NCBI GenBank assembly: GCA_031256435.1
Contig: JAIRQO010000001.1
Coordinates: 1 to 34,029, forward strand
Reading direction: 5' to 3'
Length of the DNA stretch: 34,029 bases
Origin: Cellulomonadaceae bacterium
Lineage (GTDB): Bacteria; Actinomycetota; Actinomycetes; Actinomycetales; Cellulomonadaceae
The notes beneath the pieces are model-generated. The model did no database searches. It saw nothing but the letters and a program-made list of their open reading frames with translations, and was not told the origin of the DNA. This document shows positions 7,606 to 15,000 of the stretch, piece by piece (position 1 is the stretch's first letter; every line of letters starts with the position of its first letter). A program made the translations under genes and the position numbers.

Positions 7606-8508
7606 ATGACCCAGACGTTCCGTAAAACCCGGCGCGGCGCGCCCGCAGGATTTTTTGCCACAGAGGCAGCCGGGTTGGGCTGGCTGAGTGTGCCCGGTGG
7701 GCCGCGGGTTGTCCAGGTCCGCGCCGTGGGGAGCGATTTCCTTGATCTCGAGCGGATACAGTCCACCCGAGCCACACCGAAGGCTGCTCGCGCTTTTGGT
7801 GCTGCGTTGGCAAGAATGCACACCTCCGGCGATCCCGGCCCCTGGGGCGCGCTGCCACCTGGGGTGACCCACGGATTCTTCGGCCCCCTTGACGATCCCC
7901 TGCCATTGGTCTCTGGGACTCTGGCATCTGGGCCTCTGGAACCTGGGCCGAAGGCGTCTGACTCACCCGTGCCCGGACCGTCCCCACACACGCCCTCCCC
8001 CGCTGCCCCGGCTCCCTCCCGCGGCTTCGCCGCTTGGCACACTTTTTATGGCGAAGCACGGTTGCGGGCCATCATGGAGCAGGGGCGCGAGCGCCGAACG
8101 TTCACGCGCAGGGACGAGTCCGCCATGGCCGCCGTCATCCGGCGGTTGCCCCAACTGATCGGCGAGGCTGGCACCGACCGCCCCGCGCGTCTCCACGGAG
8201 ACCTGTGGAGCGGCAACGTGATGTGGACGCGGGTTCCCTCGAGAGATACCGGCACCGTGGAGGCCGTACTGATTGACCCTGCCGCCCACGCGGGGCACCG
8301 CGAAGCCGACCTCGCCATGCTGGCCCTCTTCGGCGCCCCGCACCTCGGCGAGATGCTGCGCGGATATCAGGACGTCCACCCGCTGACTCCCGACTGGCAG
8401 GACCGCATCCCGCTGCACCAGTTATACCCGGTGGCCGTCCACGCCGTCCTCTTTGGAGGCGGCTACATCGACCAGACCCGCGCCCTCATGGCCATACTGC
8501 TGGGATAG
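7606..8508 (+). CDS. Fructosamine kinase family protein (ketosamine-3-kinase-like)
   Basis: 300 residues from ATG 7606, which has ACGAGG seven bases upstream; the frame is open further 5' but overlaps the GNAT fragment and has no family resemblance. N-terminal beta-rich lobe (1-75) with FGAALARMHTSG. Kinase-lobe hallmarks are LHGDLWSGNVMW (196-207, catalytic Asp199), VLIDPAAHAGHREADLAM (221-238, metal-binding Asp224) and LYPVAVHAVLFGGGY near the end. The family phosphorylates sugar adducts on amines so that they break down, a protein deglycation role; bacterial substrates are often unproven. A Pro/Ser/Gly-rich insert at about 97-139 sits between the lobes and is encoded by CTGG-rich short repeats (7911-7950). 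It probably forms a flexible loop. Confidence 0.85.
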   Translation: MTQTFRKTRRGAPAGFFATEAAGLGWLSVPGGPRVVQVRAVGSDFLDLERIQSTRATPKAARAFGAALARMHTSGDPGPWGALPPGVTHGFFGPLDDPLPLVSGTLASGPLEPGPKASDSPVPGPSPHTPSPAAPAPSRGFAAWHTFYGEARLRAIMEQGRERRTFTRRDESAMAAVIRRLPQLIGEAGTDRPARLHGDLWSGNVMWTRVPSRDTGTVEAVLIDPAAHAGHREADLAMLALFGAPHLGEMLRGYQDVHPLTPDWQDRIPLHQLYPVAVHAVLFGGGYIDQTRALMAILLG

Positions 8509-8511
8509 CGC

Positions 8512-8582
8512 TGTTCACTCTAGGAAATGACGGGTGTTCAGTCTAAGAAATGACGGTCATTGAGTCTAGGAAATGATGATTA
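8512..8582 (+). repeat. Three 23-bp tandem repeats, possibly an orphan IS21-type end
   Basis: Three imperfect copies begin at about 8514, 8537 and 8560, exactly 23 bp apart. Their shared core is TTCAGTCTAGGAAATGACGG, with a T-to-A style change or two per copy. The array starts with TGTTCA. Iterated terminal binding sites opening with TG are characteristic of IS21-family ends, but no transposase gene is present. It lies just downstream of the kinase stop. A regulator-binding array is the alternative. Confidence 0.6.
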
Positions 8583-8636
8583 GCCATGCTCATGCCTAGG
8601 CGTGTTTGTTACTGCGCTCCGGCAATACCGCAGTTG

Positions 8637-8678
8637 GCCTCGGCAGACCCCGCGCAAGCGCGGGTCTGCGCTCGGCCT
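8637..8678. terminator. Bidirectional hairpin terminator candidate
   Basis: GCAGACCCCGCGC pairs with GCGCGGGTCTGC (8643-8669, one bulged C), with weaker flanking pairing between GGCC and GGCC-type arms. It lies between two convergent genes and starts 12 bases after the ATPase stop on the minus strand. There is no clear T-run on either side, so termination is inferred from position and stem strength. Confidence 0.5.
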
Positions 8679-8680
8679 TC

Positions 8681-11395
8681 CTAGGCGTGAATCTCGCGGC
8701 TCTCGTGCTCGGAGTGGAGGACGGAGTGACGCACCAGGCGGTTCTTGAACTCGCGCCGCTCGTTGATGCGCCCCGCCAGTTTCCCAAGTTCCGCCACAAT
8801 GGTGGGCACAATGCCCAAACCAATAATGAGTAGCCAGTGCATTCCGCCAATGGGCGTGAGGTCAAAGAGGAACCGGAACGGGGGCAGCAGCACAAACGAG
8901 GCCACCAGCGCCATCATGGCAAAGGCGGACACGGTCAACGGCCAGTTGTCCAAGAAGCTCTTCTTGAAGATGCTGGCCCGGGTCCGTGCCGTGAAGATGT
9001 GGAGCACCGCGCAGAAGGCGAGCGTCACAAAGGCCACGGACTGGCCTACGCCGTGACTCGGGGCCACGCCAGAGGAAATCACCACGTTGGCAGCCAGGTA
9101 ATAGGCCGTCCACGTAGCCGCCACAAAGGCCAGCACCTGCTTGCCAATCACAAATAGCAGCCCACCGTCAAAGAAGCTCTCGGTGCGTCCAATCGGGGCA
9201 CGCTTCATGATGCGCGAATCCGAGATTTCCTGCGGCAAGCGCAAACCCGGAATACCGTCAGCCAGCACGTTGATCAGCAGAATCAGCACGGGTGTGACAA
9301 TGGCACCCCAGCCAAAGCTGAAGGCTCCCACAATGATGATGACCTCGGCAAAGTTGCACGTGATCAGGAAGTAAATCAACTTCTTGATGATGGAGAACAC
9401 GTTACGGCCCTCCTGGACGGCGTCCACAATGGTGGCAAAGTTGTCATCAATCAGGATCATGTCCGAGGCGTTCTTGGACACCTCCGTCCCCGTGATCCCC
9501 ATCGCGATGCCCACATCGGCTGCCTTCAGCGCAGGGGCGTCATTGACACCATCGCCAGTCATGGCCACAACTTCGTCGTGCTCCTGCCACGCCTCCACAA
9601 TGCGGATCTTGTCCTCAGGGGACACGCGGGCGTACACGGAATAATCCGTCACAATCTCAACGAGCCTGTCATCGGAAATCTCTGCCAGTTCAGCACCCGT
9701 CATCACGGGTCCGTTGTCCTGGATGATGCCGAGGTCCACGGCAATCGCCTTGGCCGTGGTGGCGTGGTCACCGGTGATCATGACCGTGCGAATACCGGCG
9801 TGGCGGGCGCGCACAATGGCGTCCCGAGCCTCGGGCCGCGGCGGGTCAATCAGCCCAATGATCCCCACAAAGTCCAGATTGGACTCAATCTCCTCAGAGG
9901 GCATCGCCTCGATCTCGGCCAGCGACACGTCCAGGTGCTTGCGGCCCAGGCCGAGAACACGCAACGCTTGCGCGGCCAGCGAGTCATGCACTCGCACCCG
10001 CTCGTTGGCTGCTGCCTCGTCGGGCATGAAGGGAAGCCGGTCCATGGCGCCCTTGGTGAGCACCAGATACCCACCCTGCGGGTCCTCGTGGATGGTGGTC
10101 ATCATCTTGCGCTCCGAGGAGAACGGAATCTCCCACACGCGCGGATACTCGGCCTCCAGTGCGGACCGGTCCACGCCCTTGCTGGTCAGCAGGCGGTTGA
10201 TGGCCGTCTCCGTGGGGTTCCCGAAGTGCTCCAGGGTGCCGTCATCGCCGGGCTTGATCACCGCGTTGGATGCCAGCGAGAACTGCTCAATGGCCGTCCT
10301 GGCCGGGTCCGTGAACATGGCTTCAGCCGCCAGAGGCTCGCCCTCCCCCAGCCACAGGCGCGTGATGGTCATCCGGTTTTGCGTGAGCGTGCCCGTTTTG
10401 TCCGAGCAGATCACCGAGGTGCTGCCGAGCGTCTCCACCGCAGGAAGTTTGCGGATGAGCGCGTTCTTCTTCACCATCTGCTTGACACCGTGAGAGAGCG
10501 TCAGCGTCACAATGAGCGCAAGCATTTCCGGCACGGCGGCCACAGCGAGCGCCACCGCCAGGAAGATGATGTCCCACGTGTCCGTACCCTGCACCAGGCC
10601 AATGGCCAGCAGCATGAACGCTGCCGCCACGGCAATGAGCGAGATGGTTTTACCAATCTTGTCCAGGCGGTTCTGCAGCGGTGTTTTGAGCTTCTGCGTG
10701 TTGTTGAGGTATCCGGCAATTTTGCCCATCTCCGTAGCCATCCCCGTAGCGACGACGACGGCGCGTGCGCGCCCGGAGATGACCAGGCAGGAGGAGAACA
10801 CCATGTTCTTTTGGTCACCGAGAGGGACAATCCCCTCGCCGAAACCAGGGTTCATCTCCTTCTCGGACGGCTCGGATTCACCGGTCAGGGAAGCCTCATC
10901 CACGGCGAGGTCCGTGGACTCAATCAGGCGTGCGTCCGCGGGGACCAAGTCCCCGGTCTCCAGCACAATGATGTCCCCCGGAACCACGTCCGTGGCGTCA
11001 ATCTCCACTTGCTGGCCGTCGCGGATCACCTTGGCGCTCGGGCTGGACATCTTGGCCAGTGAGGCTAAGGCTTTCTCGGCGGATGCCTCCTGCGTAATGG
11101 CCAGCGTGAGGTTCATGGCCACAATGAAGAAGATCACGCCGGGTTTGATGAAGTTCCCACCCTGGGTGATATCCATCACGAGGCTCAGAACCACAGCGAG
11201 CAGCAGAATGATGACGGCGGCGTCCTTCAAGTGGTGAAGAATCTTCTTCCACAAGGGGACGGGCTTTTCCTCATCAAACTGGTTGAGGCCATACTCCTGA
11301 TGGCGCTCAGCCACCTGAGCGGTGGTCAAACCCTCGGCGGGGTCCACCTGGAAGTTGTTGAGGATAGTTGCTGGTGTTCCTTCGAACCAACGCAT
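8681..11395 (-). CDS. P2-type calcium-translocating P-type ATPase
   Basis: 904 residues from ATG 11395, which has AAAGGGA about six bases upstream; GTG 11428 would add eleven residues. Order: N-terminal cation-ATPase domain (TPATILNNFQVDPAEGLTTA), M1-M2, actuator domain with TGES (171-174), M3-M4 with PEMLAL (289-294), phosphorylation loop DKTGTLTQ (332-339), nucleotide domain, hinge TGDGVNDAP (613-621), then M5-M10. Glu290 in M4 and Asn709/Asp713 in M6 (NVLADG) sit where Ca2+ site II residues lie in SERCA/PMCA-type pumps, which favours Ca2+ over Na+ or K+. The usual PEGLP of M4 is PEMLA here, so selectivity is less certain. It exports Ca2+ from the cytoplasm at the expense of ATP and appears monocistronic. 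Confidence 0.88.
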   Translation of the reverse strand: MRWFEGTPATILNNFQVDPAEGLTTAQVAERHQEYGLNQFDEEKPVPLWKKILHHLKDAAVIILLLAVVLSLVMDITQGGNFIKPGVIFFIVAMNLTLAITQEASAEKALASLAKMSSPSAKVIRDGQQVEIDATDVVPGDIIVLETGDLVPADARLIESTDLAVDEASLTGESEPSEKEMNPGFGEGIVPLGDQKNMVFSSCLVISGRARAVVVATGMATEMGKIAGYLNNTQKLKTPLQNRLDKIGKTISLIAVAAAFMLLAIGLVQGTDTWDIIFLAVALAVAAVPEMLALIVTLTLSHGVKQMVKKNALIRKLPAVETLGSTSVICSDKTGTLTQNRMTITRLWLGEGEPLAAEAMFTDPARTAIEQFSLASNAVIKPGDDGTLEHFGNPTETAINRLLTSKGVDRSALEAEYPRVWEIPFSSERKMMTTIHEDPQGGYLVLTKGAMDRLPFMPDEAAANERVRVHDSLAAQALRVLGLGRKHLDVSLAEIEAMPSEEIESNLDFVGIIGLIDPPRPEARDAIVRARHAGIRTVMITGDHATTAKAIAVDLGIIQDNGPVMTGAELAEISDDRLVEIVTDYSVYARVSPEDKIRIVEAWQEHDEVVAMTGDGVNDAPALKAADVGIAMGITGTEVSKNASDMILIDDNFATIVDAVQEGRNVFSIIKKLIYFLITCNFAEVIIIVGAFSFGWGAIVTPVLILLINVLADGIPGLRLPQEISDSRIMKRAPIGRTESFFDGGLLFVIGKQVLAFVAATWTAYYLAANVVISSGVAPSHGVGQSVAFVTLAFCAVLHIFTARTRASIFKKSFLDNWPLTVSAFAMMALVASFVLLPPFRFLFDLTPIGGMHWLLIIGLGIVPTIVAELGKLAGRINERREFKNRLVRHSVLHSEHESREIHA

Positions 11396-11429
11396 GAATT
11401 TCCCTTTGGTGTCACGGTCACGGGCCACC

Positions 11430-11447
11430 CCGGAATCGAAATTCCGG
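11430..11447 (-). promoter_or_regulatory. UUCG-capped hairpin in the ATPase leader
   Basis: On the minus strand CCGGAAT-TTCG-ATTCCGG is a perfect 7-bp stem capped by a UUCG-type tetraloop, ending 34 bases before the ATPase start. It would lie in the 5' untranslated region if the promoter at 11457-11484 is right. It may stabilise the mRNA or mark a control element. Confidence 0.45.
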
Positions 11448-11456
11448 ACGCGGCAG

Positions 11457-11484
11457 AGTATCCAGATTGTGACCGAGGCAACAA
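11457..11484 (-). promoter_or_regulatory. Candidate promoter of the calcium ATPase gene
   Basis: On the minus strand TTGTTG (11484-11479) and GATACT (11462-11457) are 16 bases apart, giving an expected transcript start near 11450 and a leader of about 55 bases. Confidence 0.35.
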
Positions 11485-11721
11485 ATGCCCGTCTCCCAAA
11501 CCGCTACACCTCTGGCGCGCTGGGCGATAGGGCTGGGCGGTGGGCTGGGTAGAGATTCTGCGAGGCGCTTGCCGCGCCCGCAGAATGACGGAGGGGGTGG
11601 TGGGGGTGCGGTCGTTGCGCAAGATGGCCGGGGGTCCCGCAGGATGACGAGCGGGGCAATCCCGCTGGATGACGAGCGACTAGCGGAGCAATCAAGCGGC
11701 GGTCACGGGATGGCGCGGCAA
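11485..11721. other. Non-coding interval with GC-rich palindromic repeats
   Basis: No credible gene was found here. The interval holds the first 61-bp palindromic repeat (11542-11602) and two degenerate motifs of the form CCCGCAGGATGACG at 11636-11649 and 11661-11674, followed by G-rich or purine-rich spacers. The frames that stay open across it are low-complexity and unlike proteins. Confidence 0.6.
11542..11602. repeat. 61-bp intergenic palindromic repeat, copy 1
   Basis: It matches 12495-12555 at 56 of 61 positions in direct orientation. Its centre folds as ATTCTGCGAGGCGC...GCGCCCGCAGAAT, a 13-bp stem with one bulged A and a short loop. It lies downstream of the minus-strand small gene pair and could act as their terminator; a REP-like repeat is equally possible. 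Confidence 0.8.
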
Positions 11722-11925
11722 TCAGGCGGCCTGGAAGACTTCGTCTCGGACAAATCGGCTGGGAGGATCATTTTCGAGATCCACGGCGGCGAGCACCTTC
11801 ATCCACTCCGTTGGTTGCTTCTTGAGCCTTTTGCGGGTGATCATCAGAATCTGGGCGCATTTCACTTGCTCCCAGGAGACCTCATACTCCCTACCGTGGT
11901 AGGTGATCATGTAGTACTCCATCAC
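11722..11925 (-). CDS. Small hypothetical protein, partner of the adjacent membrane protein
   Basis: 67 residues, beginning MMEYYMITYHGREYEVSWEQ. It overlaps the stop of the upstream membrane-protein gene by ATGA, so the two are translationally coupled. It has no signal peptide, membrane helix or recognised catalytic motif. The start (YYMITYHGREYEVS) suggests a small beta-hairpin, followed by a basic helix (ITRKRLKKQPTEWMKVLAA) and an acidic tail. Coding character is supported by the overlap and by the normal amino-acid make-up compared with opposite-strand frames. The function is unknown; a partner or effector of the membrane protein is inferred only from pairing. Confidence 0.65.
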   Translation of the reverse strand: MMEYYMITYHGREYEVSWEQVKCAQILMITRKRLKKQPTEWMKVLAAVDLENDPPSRFVRDEVFQAA

Positions 11926-12371
11926 AGGCCCTCACTTTCGATGCCATTCCCTTGTGGACTCATTGTATCCCAGGATGCAACGAGGCCCACATGCGATTGG
12001 GTCACAGCATCAATGATTCCTGTTTCGGTAGGCCCAGCCAGTTGACTGGTTGCGAGAGTTTCCAGAACCGCATACCCAATTCGGCGCCGGGCACGCGTTG
12101 ACGATCCACTTTCCTCCAACGCCCAGCGGTAGCGGCGCCACCATTCCTCGCGCCTGTCTGTGCGGGACCTCTGTACCAGCGTGCCGATCCCCACAATGGC
12201 AACAGCGGCCCCCGTGGCTGCTCCGATAATCGCTGCTGCCGCCGTGGCAGTCCGTGTGAACGATTCACCCGGCGTCCAGTCCCACGGATGCCACACCGCC
12301 AGCGTCACCACCGCTGTGACGGCAATGACAATGAGAACTGCCCTAATCCAATACCCCGAAATCCACTTCAT
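11922..12371 (-). CDS. Two-helix membrane protein of unknown function
   Basis: 149 residues from ATG 12371, preceded by AAGGGGGAAC, a good Shine-Dalgarno; the frame is open ten codons further but without a ribosome site. Helix one spans about 9-27 (AVLIVIAVTAVVTLAVW) and helix two about 43-64 (AAAAIIGAATGAAVAIVGIG), joined by a short Trp/Pro-rich turn. A cytoplasmic tail follows with DRREEWWRRYRWALEES and RARRRIGYAVLETLATS, a Trp/Arg-rich amphipathic segment. I recall similar Arg-Trp tails in uncharacterised small actinobacterial membrane proteins but cannot name a family. It is the first gene of a two-gene unit with the 67-residue frame and is bracketed by 61-bp direct repeats. Confidence 0.7.
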   Translation of the reverse strand: MKWISGYWIRAVLIVIAVTAVVTLAVWHPWDWTPGESFTRTATAAAAIIGAATGAAVAIVGIGTLVQRSRTDRREEWWRRYRWALEESGSSTRARRRIGYAVLETLATSQLAGPTETGIIDAVTQSHVGLVASWDTMSPQGNGIESEGL

Positions 12372-12697
12372 CTGTTCCCCCTTCCGTGGTCCTGGCACCA
12401 AGTAAACACCACGGTGCTGACATTGCCGGAACCTGTCTCACCATGTGAGATTCGGAAAATCGAAATCCGCTCGTGCTCCCATGACACATGCTTGGGGCTG
12501 GATAGAGATTCTGCGAGGCGCTTTCACCGCCCGCAGAATGACGGACGGGGTGGTGTCGAAGGTGAGCCCGCAGGATGACGCAGGGGGTTGGGGTGGGGTC
12601 ATTACTCCGGAGGGCGAGGGTTTCCGCAGGATGACGGATGGGGGTTGGGATGGGGGTCCCGCAGAATGACGGGGTTGTGGAGGGGCGGGGTGGAAAC
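12372..12697. other. 326-bp non-coding interval with repeat copy 2 and degenerate motifs
   Basis: No gene is supported. Besides the 61-bp repeat it carries three further copies of the CCCGCAG(A/G)ATGACG motif, at about 12567-12580, 12624-12636 and 12658-12671, each followed by runs of G with T. It should also hold the promoter of the two-gene membrane unit, but no clear -10/-35 pair was found. Confidence 0.6.
12495..12555. repeat. 61-bp intergenic palindromic repeat, copy 2
   Basis: This copy matches 11542-11602 with five substitutions and no gaps. Its inner stem is GGCG/CGCC where copy 1 has GGCGC/GCGCC. The outer arms ATTCTGCG and CGCAGAAT are identical in both copies, so pairing is kept. 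It lies about 140 bases beyond the amylase stop on the minus strand and may act as its terminator. Confidence 0.8.
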
Positions 12698-14158
12698 CTA
12701 GCCGAGGATGGCCCAGCCGTGGGGGGCTATGGATTGGCCGCCGTTGGCGGAACGAGCCCAGGTGCGGGTCACGTCATCGGCATCGATGGTCTGGGTCAGA
12801 GCATGTTCGCCGCTGACAAAGAGGTTCTTGTCATCCAGGTTCAGTGCCAGGGTGAGGCGGTCCGCTGCTTCCCCTACCTCGCCAAGTCTCCCAGCCTGTT
12901 CCGGTTTCTTGGCCTCGCCTGGTTCCCCGGAGCCCCCAGCCGTCCCCGTCAACGCAATCACGCATTGCGAGTTGGTGAGGGTCACCTTGGCGGTCCTCGC
13001 TGAGTGGAGCCAGGGGTGCCTGCGGCGTAAGCCGAGGAGCCGTTGATGCAGGGCCAGCGTCTGCGCGTTGGCATCGGCAAACATTCCTTGCGTCAGCGCG
13101 GCGTTCCCGCGCTCGTCCCACAGGAGATCCGGCGTGGCAGGGAATTGGGGACGCACAGCGTCGTCGCCCCCTAAACGATCCTCCTTGAGGGCCCGCAAAC
13201 CAAACTCGTCTCCGGAATAGACCGTGGGCGTTCCCGGCAAGGTGGCGAGAAGGGCGAGCGCGTGTGGGAGATGGCGTTGGTCGCGGATTTGCGAGGCGAT
13301 GCGCGTGGTGTCATGGTTGCCCAGGAAGGTGGCGGGGATGAAGGTGTCCAGGAACTCGTTGTGCGCGGTCAGAGCCCAATCCAACTCCCACCAGTTAGCG
13401 TTGTCAATGGAGGACCAGATGGCTTTCCAGAGCTGATATTGCGTGACAGTATCCACCGTGGATTCGGCAACGAACCGCGGATAGTCCCCATGGATGACCT
13501 CGCCCTCAATGCATACGTCCGGGTGGGTTTCCCGCACTGCGGGAAGCACCTTGGCCCAGAACGCCGGGGACATGCGGTAGGCGGCATCAAGGCGCCAGGC
13601 GTCAGCGCCGCGATCCAGCCAGTGGCGCATCACGTCAATGATGTACTCCACCACCAGATCTGATTCCAGATTGAGTTCCACCAGATCACTGTGGCCCTCA
13701 AAATAGTTCACCCACACGGTGCCTTCGGCATCCGTGGTGGTGCGGAACCACTGGGCAGCTTCGGCGTCAATCACGCGGCCATCCCCATCACCAATGGCCT
13801 TGTGGACCAGTTCATGCCCGCGCGCCAGATGATTAAACACCCCATCGAGTTGCACCTTCATCCCGCGCTCATGGGCGGCGGCCACCAGGGTGTCAAAATC
13901 CTCATCAACGCCGAGGCGCGGATCAATGTGGTAGTGATCCAGGGTGTCATAGCCGTGACCGCGTGAGGTGAAAATGGGGTTGAGTGCCAGGCCGTTGCAG
14001 CCCAACTGCGCGGCGTGATCCAGCCACTCCACCAGGTGCAAAATCTTGTGTTTCTCCGGCTCGGCAGGCTTCCCCCAGCCCCACGGATGCACTCCCGTAA
14101 ACCCCAGCGGATACACCCGCCACCAGATCATGTGCTCCACCCAGGCCGGTTCACTCAT
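12698..14158 (-). CDS. GH13 alpha-amylase-family glycoside hydrolase
   Basis: 486 residues from ATG 14158 (WVEHMIWWRVYPLGF follows, the usual start of this subgroup); ATG 14176 is an alternative, and neither has a strong Shine-Dalgarno. TIM-barrel motifs are in order: conserved region I DGVFNH (105-110), nucleophile Asp191 in AWRLDAAYR, acid/base Glu220 in CIEGEV, transition-state Asp283 in FLGNHD. There is no signal peptide, so it acts in the cytoplasm on alpha-glucans, maltooligosaccharides or related sugars; exact specificity cannot be read off. The C-terminal beta domain (about 385-486) is interrupted by a Gly/Glu/Pro/Ala insert at about 406-433, encoded by repetitive DNA. It is transcribed divergently from the YgjV-like gene. 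Confidence 0.88.
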   Translation of the reverse strand: MSEPAWVEHMIWWRVYPLGFTGVHPWGWGKPAEPEKHKILHLVEWLDHAAQLGCNGLALNPIFTSRGHGYDTLDHYHIDPRLGVDEDFDTLVAAAHERGMKVQLDGVFNHLARGHELVHKAIGDGDGRVIDAEAAQWFRTTTDAEGTVWVNYFEGHSDLVELNLESDLVVEYIIDVMRHWLDRGADAWRLDAAYRMSPAFWAKVLPAVRETHPDVCIEGEVIHGDYPRFVAESTVDTVTQYQLWKAIWSSIDNANWWELDWALTAHNEFLDTFIPATFLGNHDTTRIASQIRDQRHLPHALALLATLPGTPTVYSGDEFGLRALKEDRLGGDDAVRPQFPATPDLLWDERGNAALTQGMFADANAQTLALHQRLLGLRRRHPWLHSARTAKVTLTNSQCVIALTGTAGGSGEPGEAKKPEQAGRLGEVGEAADRLTLALNLDDKNLFVSGEHALTQTIDADDVTRTWARSANGGQSIAPHGWAILG

Positions 14159-14273
14159 GGCTTCACGTTTCCACATTGCTGCACGTGGCGCCGGATGGGC
14201 GCGGCAGCAGCGCCGCACGAGCGCTGCGCGGGCGGAAAGGTGACGTTCTCCTGCCCTCTATGCATCACCACCG

Positions 14274-14279
14274 TAGTGT
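14274..14279 (+). promoter_or_regulatory. Candidate -10 box for a leaderless YgjV-like transcript
   Basis: TAGTGT is followed by seven bases and then ATG 14287, with no useful Shine-Dalgarno. The same hexamer serves as the proposed -10 of the secreted-protein gene at 33794. Confidence 0.35.
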
Positions 14280-14286
14280 CTGGAAC

Positions 14287-14979
14287 ATGAACGCATTGCC
14301 TCTCTTCATGGAAGCAGCGGCCACGGGACCGCTGGGGATGCCCCCGTGGCTGTGGCAGGCCCTCGGCTGGCTGGGGTCCATCCTTGTGGTGGTTTCCCTC
14401 ATGCAATCACGGGTCATGTGGCTGCGATTTCTCAATATGAGCGGGTCCGTGATAGGGACCGTCTGGAATGCGGTAGAAGGCATATGGCCGTTTATGGCTA
14501 TGAATGCAGCCATTGTCCTTATCAACGTGTACTGGCTGATCCGGATGCAGCGAGAAGCCACCGATGGCAAAACGTATCAGGTGGTGGACGTGTCCCCCGA
14601 TGACGCGTTCTTGGACTACTTTGCCACAGCGAATGCTGCGGACATCATGGACAAGGCACCGCGATTCACACAGGCTCGCAAAGACAAGGAACTGAGGCAT
14701 GCCTTCTTTGTGATGAACGGCGCCGAGGTGGTGGGCGTGGTGGCAGTGGGTCACGATCCTTCCGATGCCCCGGCCACGGCAAACCTGCTCTTGGACTGGG
14801 TGTCCACCAAGTACCGCGATTACACGCCCGGGCAATACGTGTATGACAACTCGCACGCCTTTGCCCAACTGGGCTTTGACCACGTGATTGTCCGCGAACC
14901 GCTGCCCGCGAGCGCCACCTATCTGGAGGCGATGGGATTTGTTCACAACGGTGACGTGTATGAGCGGGATGTGAGGTAA
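14287..14979 (+). CDS. YgjV-like membrane protein fused to a GNAT-like C-terminal domain
   Basis: 230 residues from ATG 14287; ATG 14260 lies upstream in frame but would precede the proposed -10 box. Residues about 18-86 hold three hydrophobic helices (WLWQALGWLGSILVVVSLMQ, LNMSGSVIGTVWNAVEGIWP, MNAAIVLINVYWLIRM), the layout of the small YgjV/CBU_0592 inner-membrane family. Residues about 95-230 form a soluble alpha/beta domain with FFVMNGAEVVGVVAVGHDP, then a late YDNSHAFAQLGFDHVIV and YLEAMGFVHNGDVYERDV, the latter like the last strands of GNAT acetyltransferases. A clear acetyl-CoA loop is not evident. Role and substrate are unknown. It is convergent with the helicase gene, 21 bases away. 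Confidence 0.65.
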   Translation: MNALPLFMEAAATGPLGMPPWLWQALGWLGSILVVVSLMQSRVMWLRFLNMSGSVIGTVWNAVEGIWPFMAMNAAIVLINVYWLIRMQREATDGKTYQVVDVSPDDAFLDYFATANAADIMDKAPRFTQARKDKELRHAFFVMNGAEVVGVVAVGHDPSDAPATANLLLDWVSTKYRDYTPGQYVYDNSHAFAQLGFDHVIVREPLPASATYLEAMGFVHNGDVYERDVR

Positions 14980-15000
14980 CCCGCCGCTACAGCGGAGCCG

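Noticed and set aside
9578..11062. Long open frame opposite the calcium ATPase
   Set aside because: It is antisense to conserved ATPase motifs and shows Arg/His-rich shadow composition.
11485..12045. Plus-strand frame over the repeat region and small gene pair
   Set aside because: It is low-complexity through the repeats and antisense to two coupled genes with good start signals.
14984..14995. CCGC-TACA-GCGG hairpin between the YgjV-like and helicase genes
   Set aside because: The stem is only four base pairs, too weak to call a terminator.
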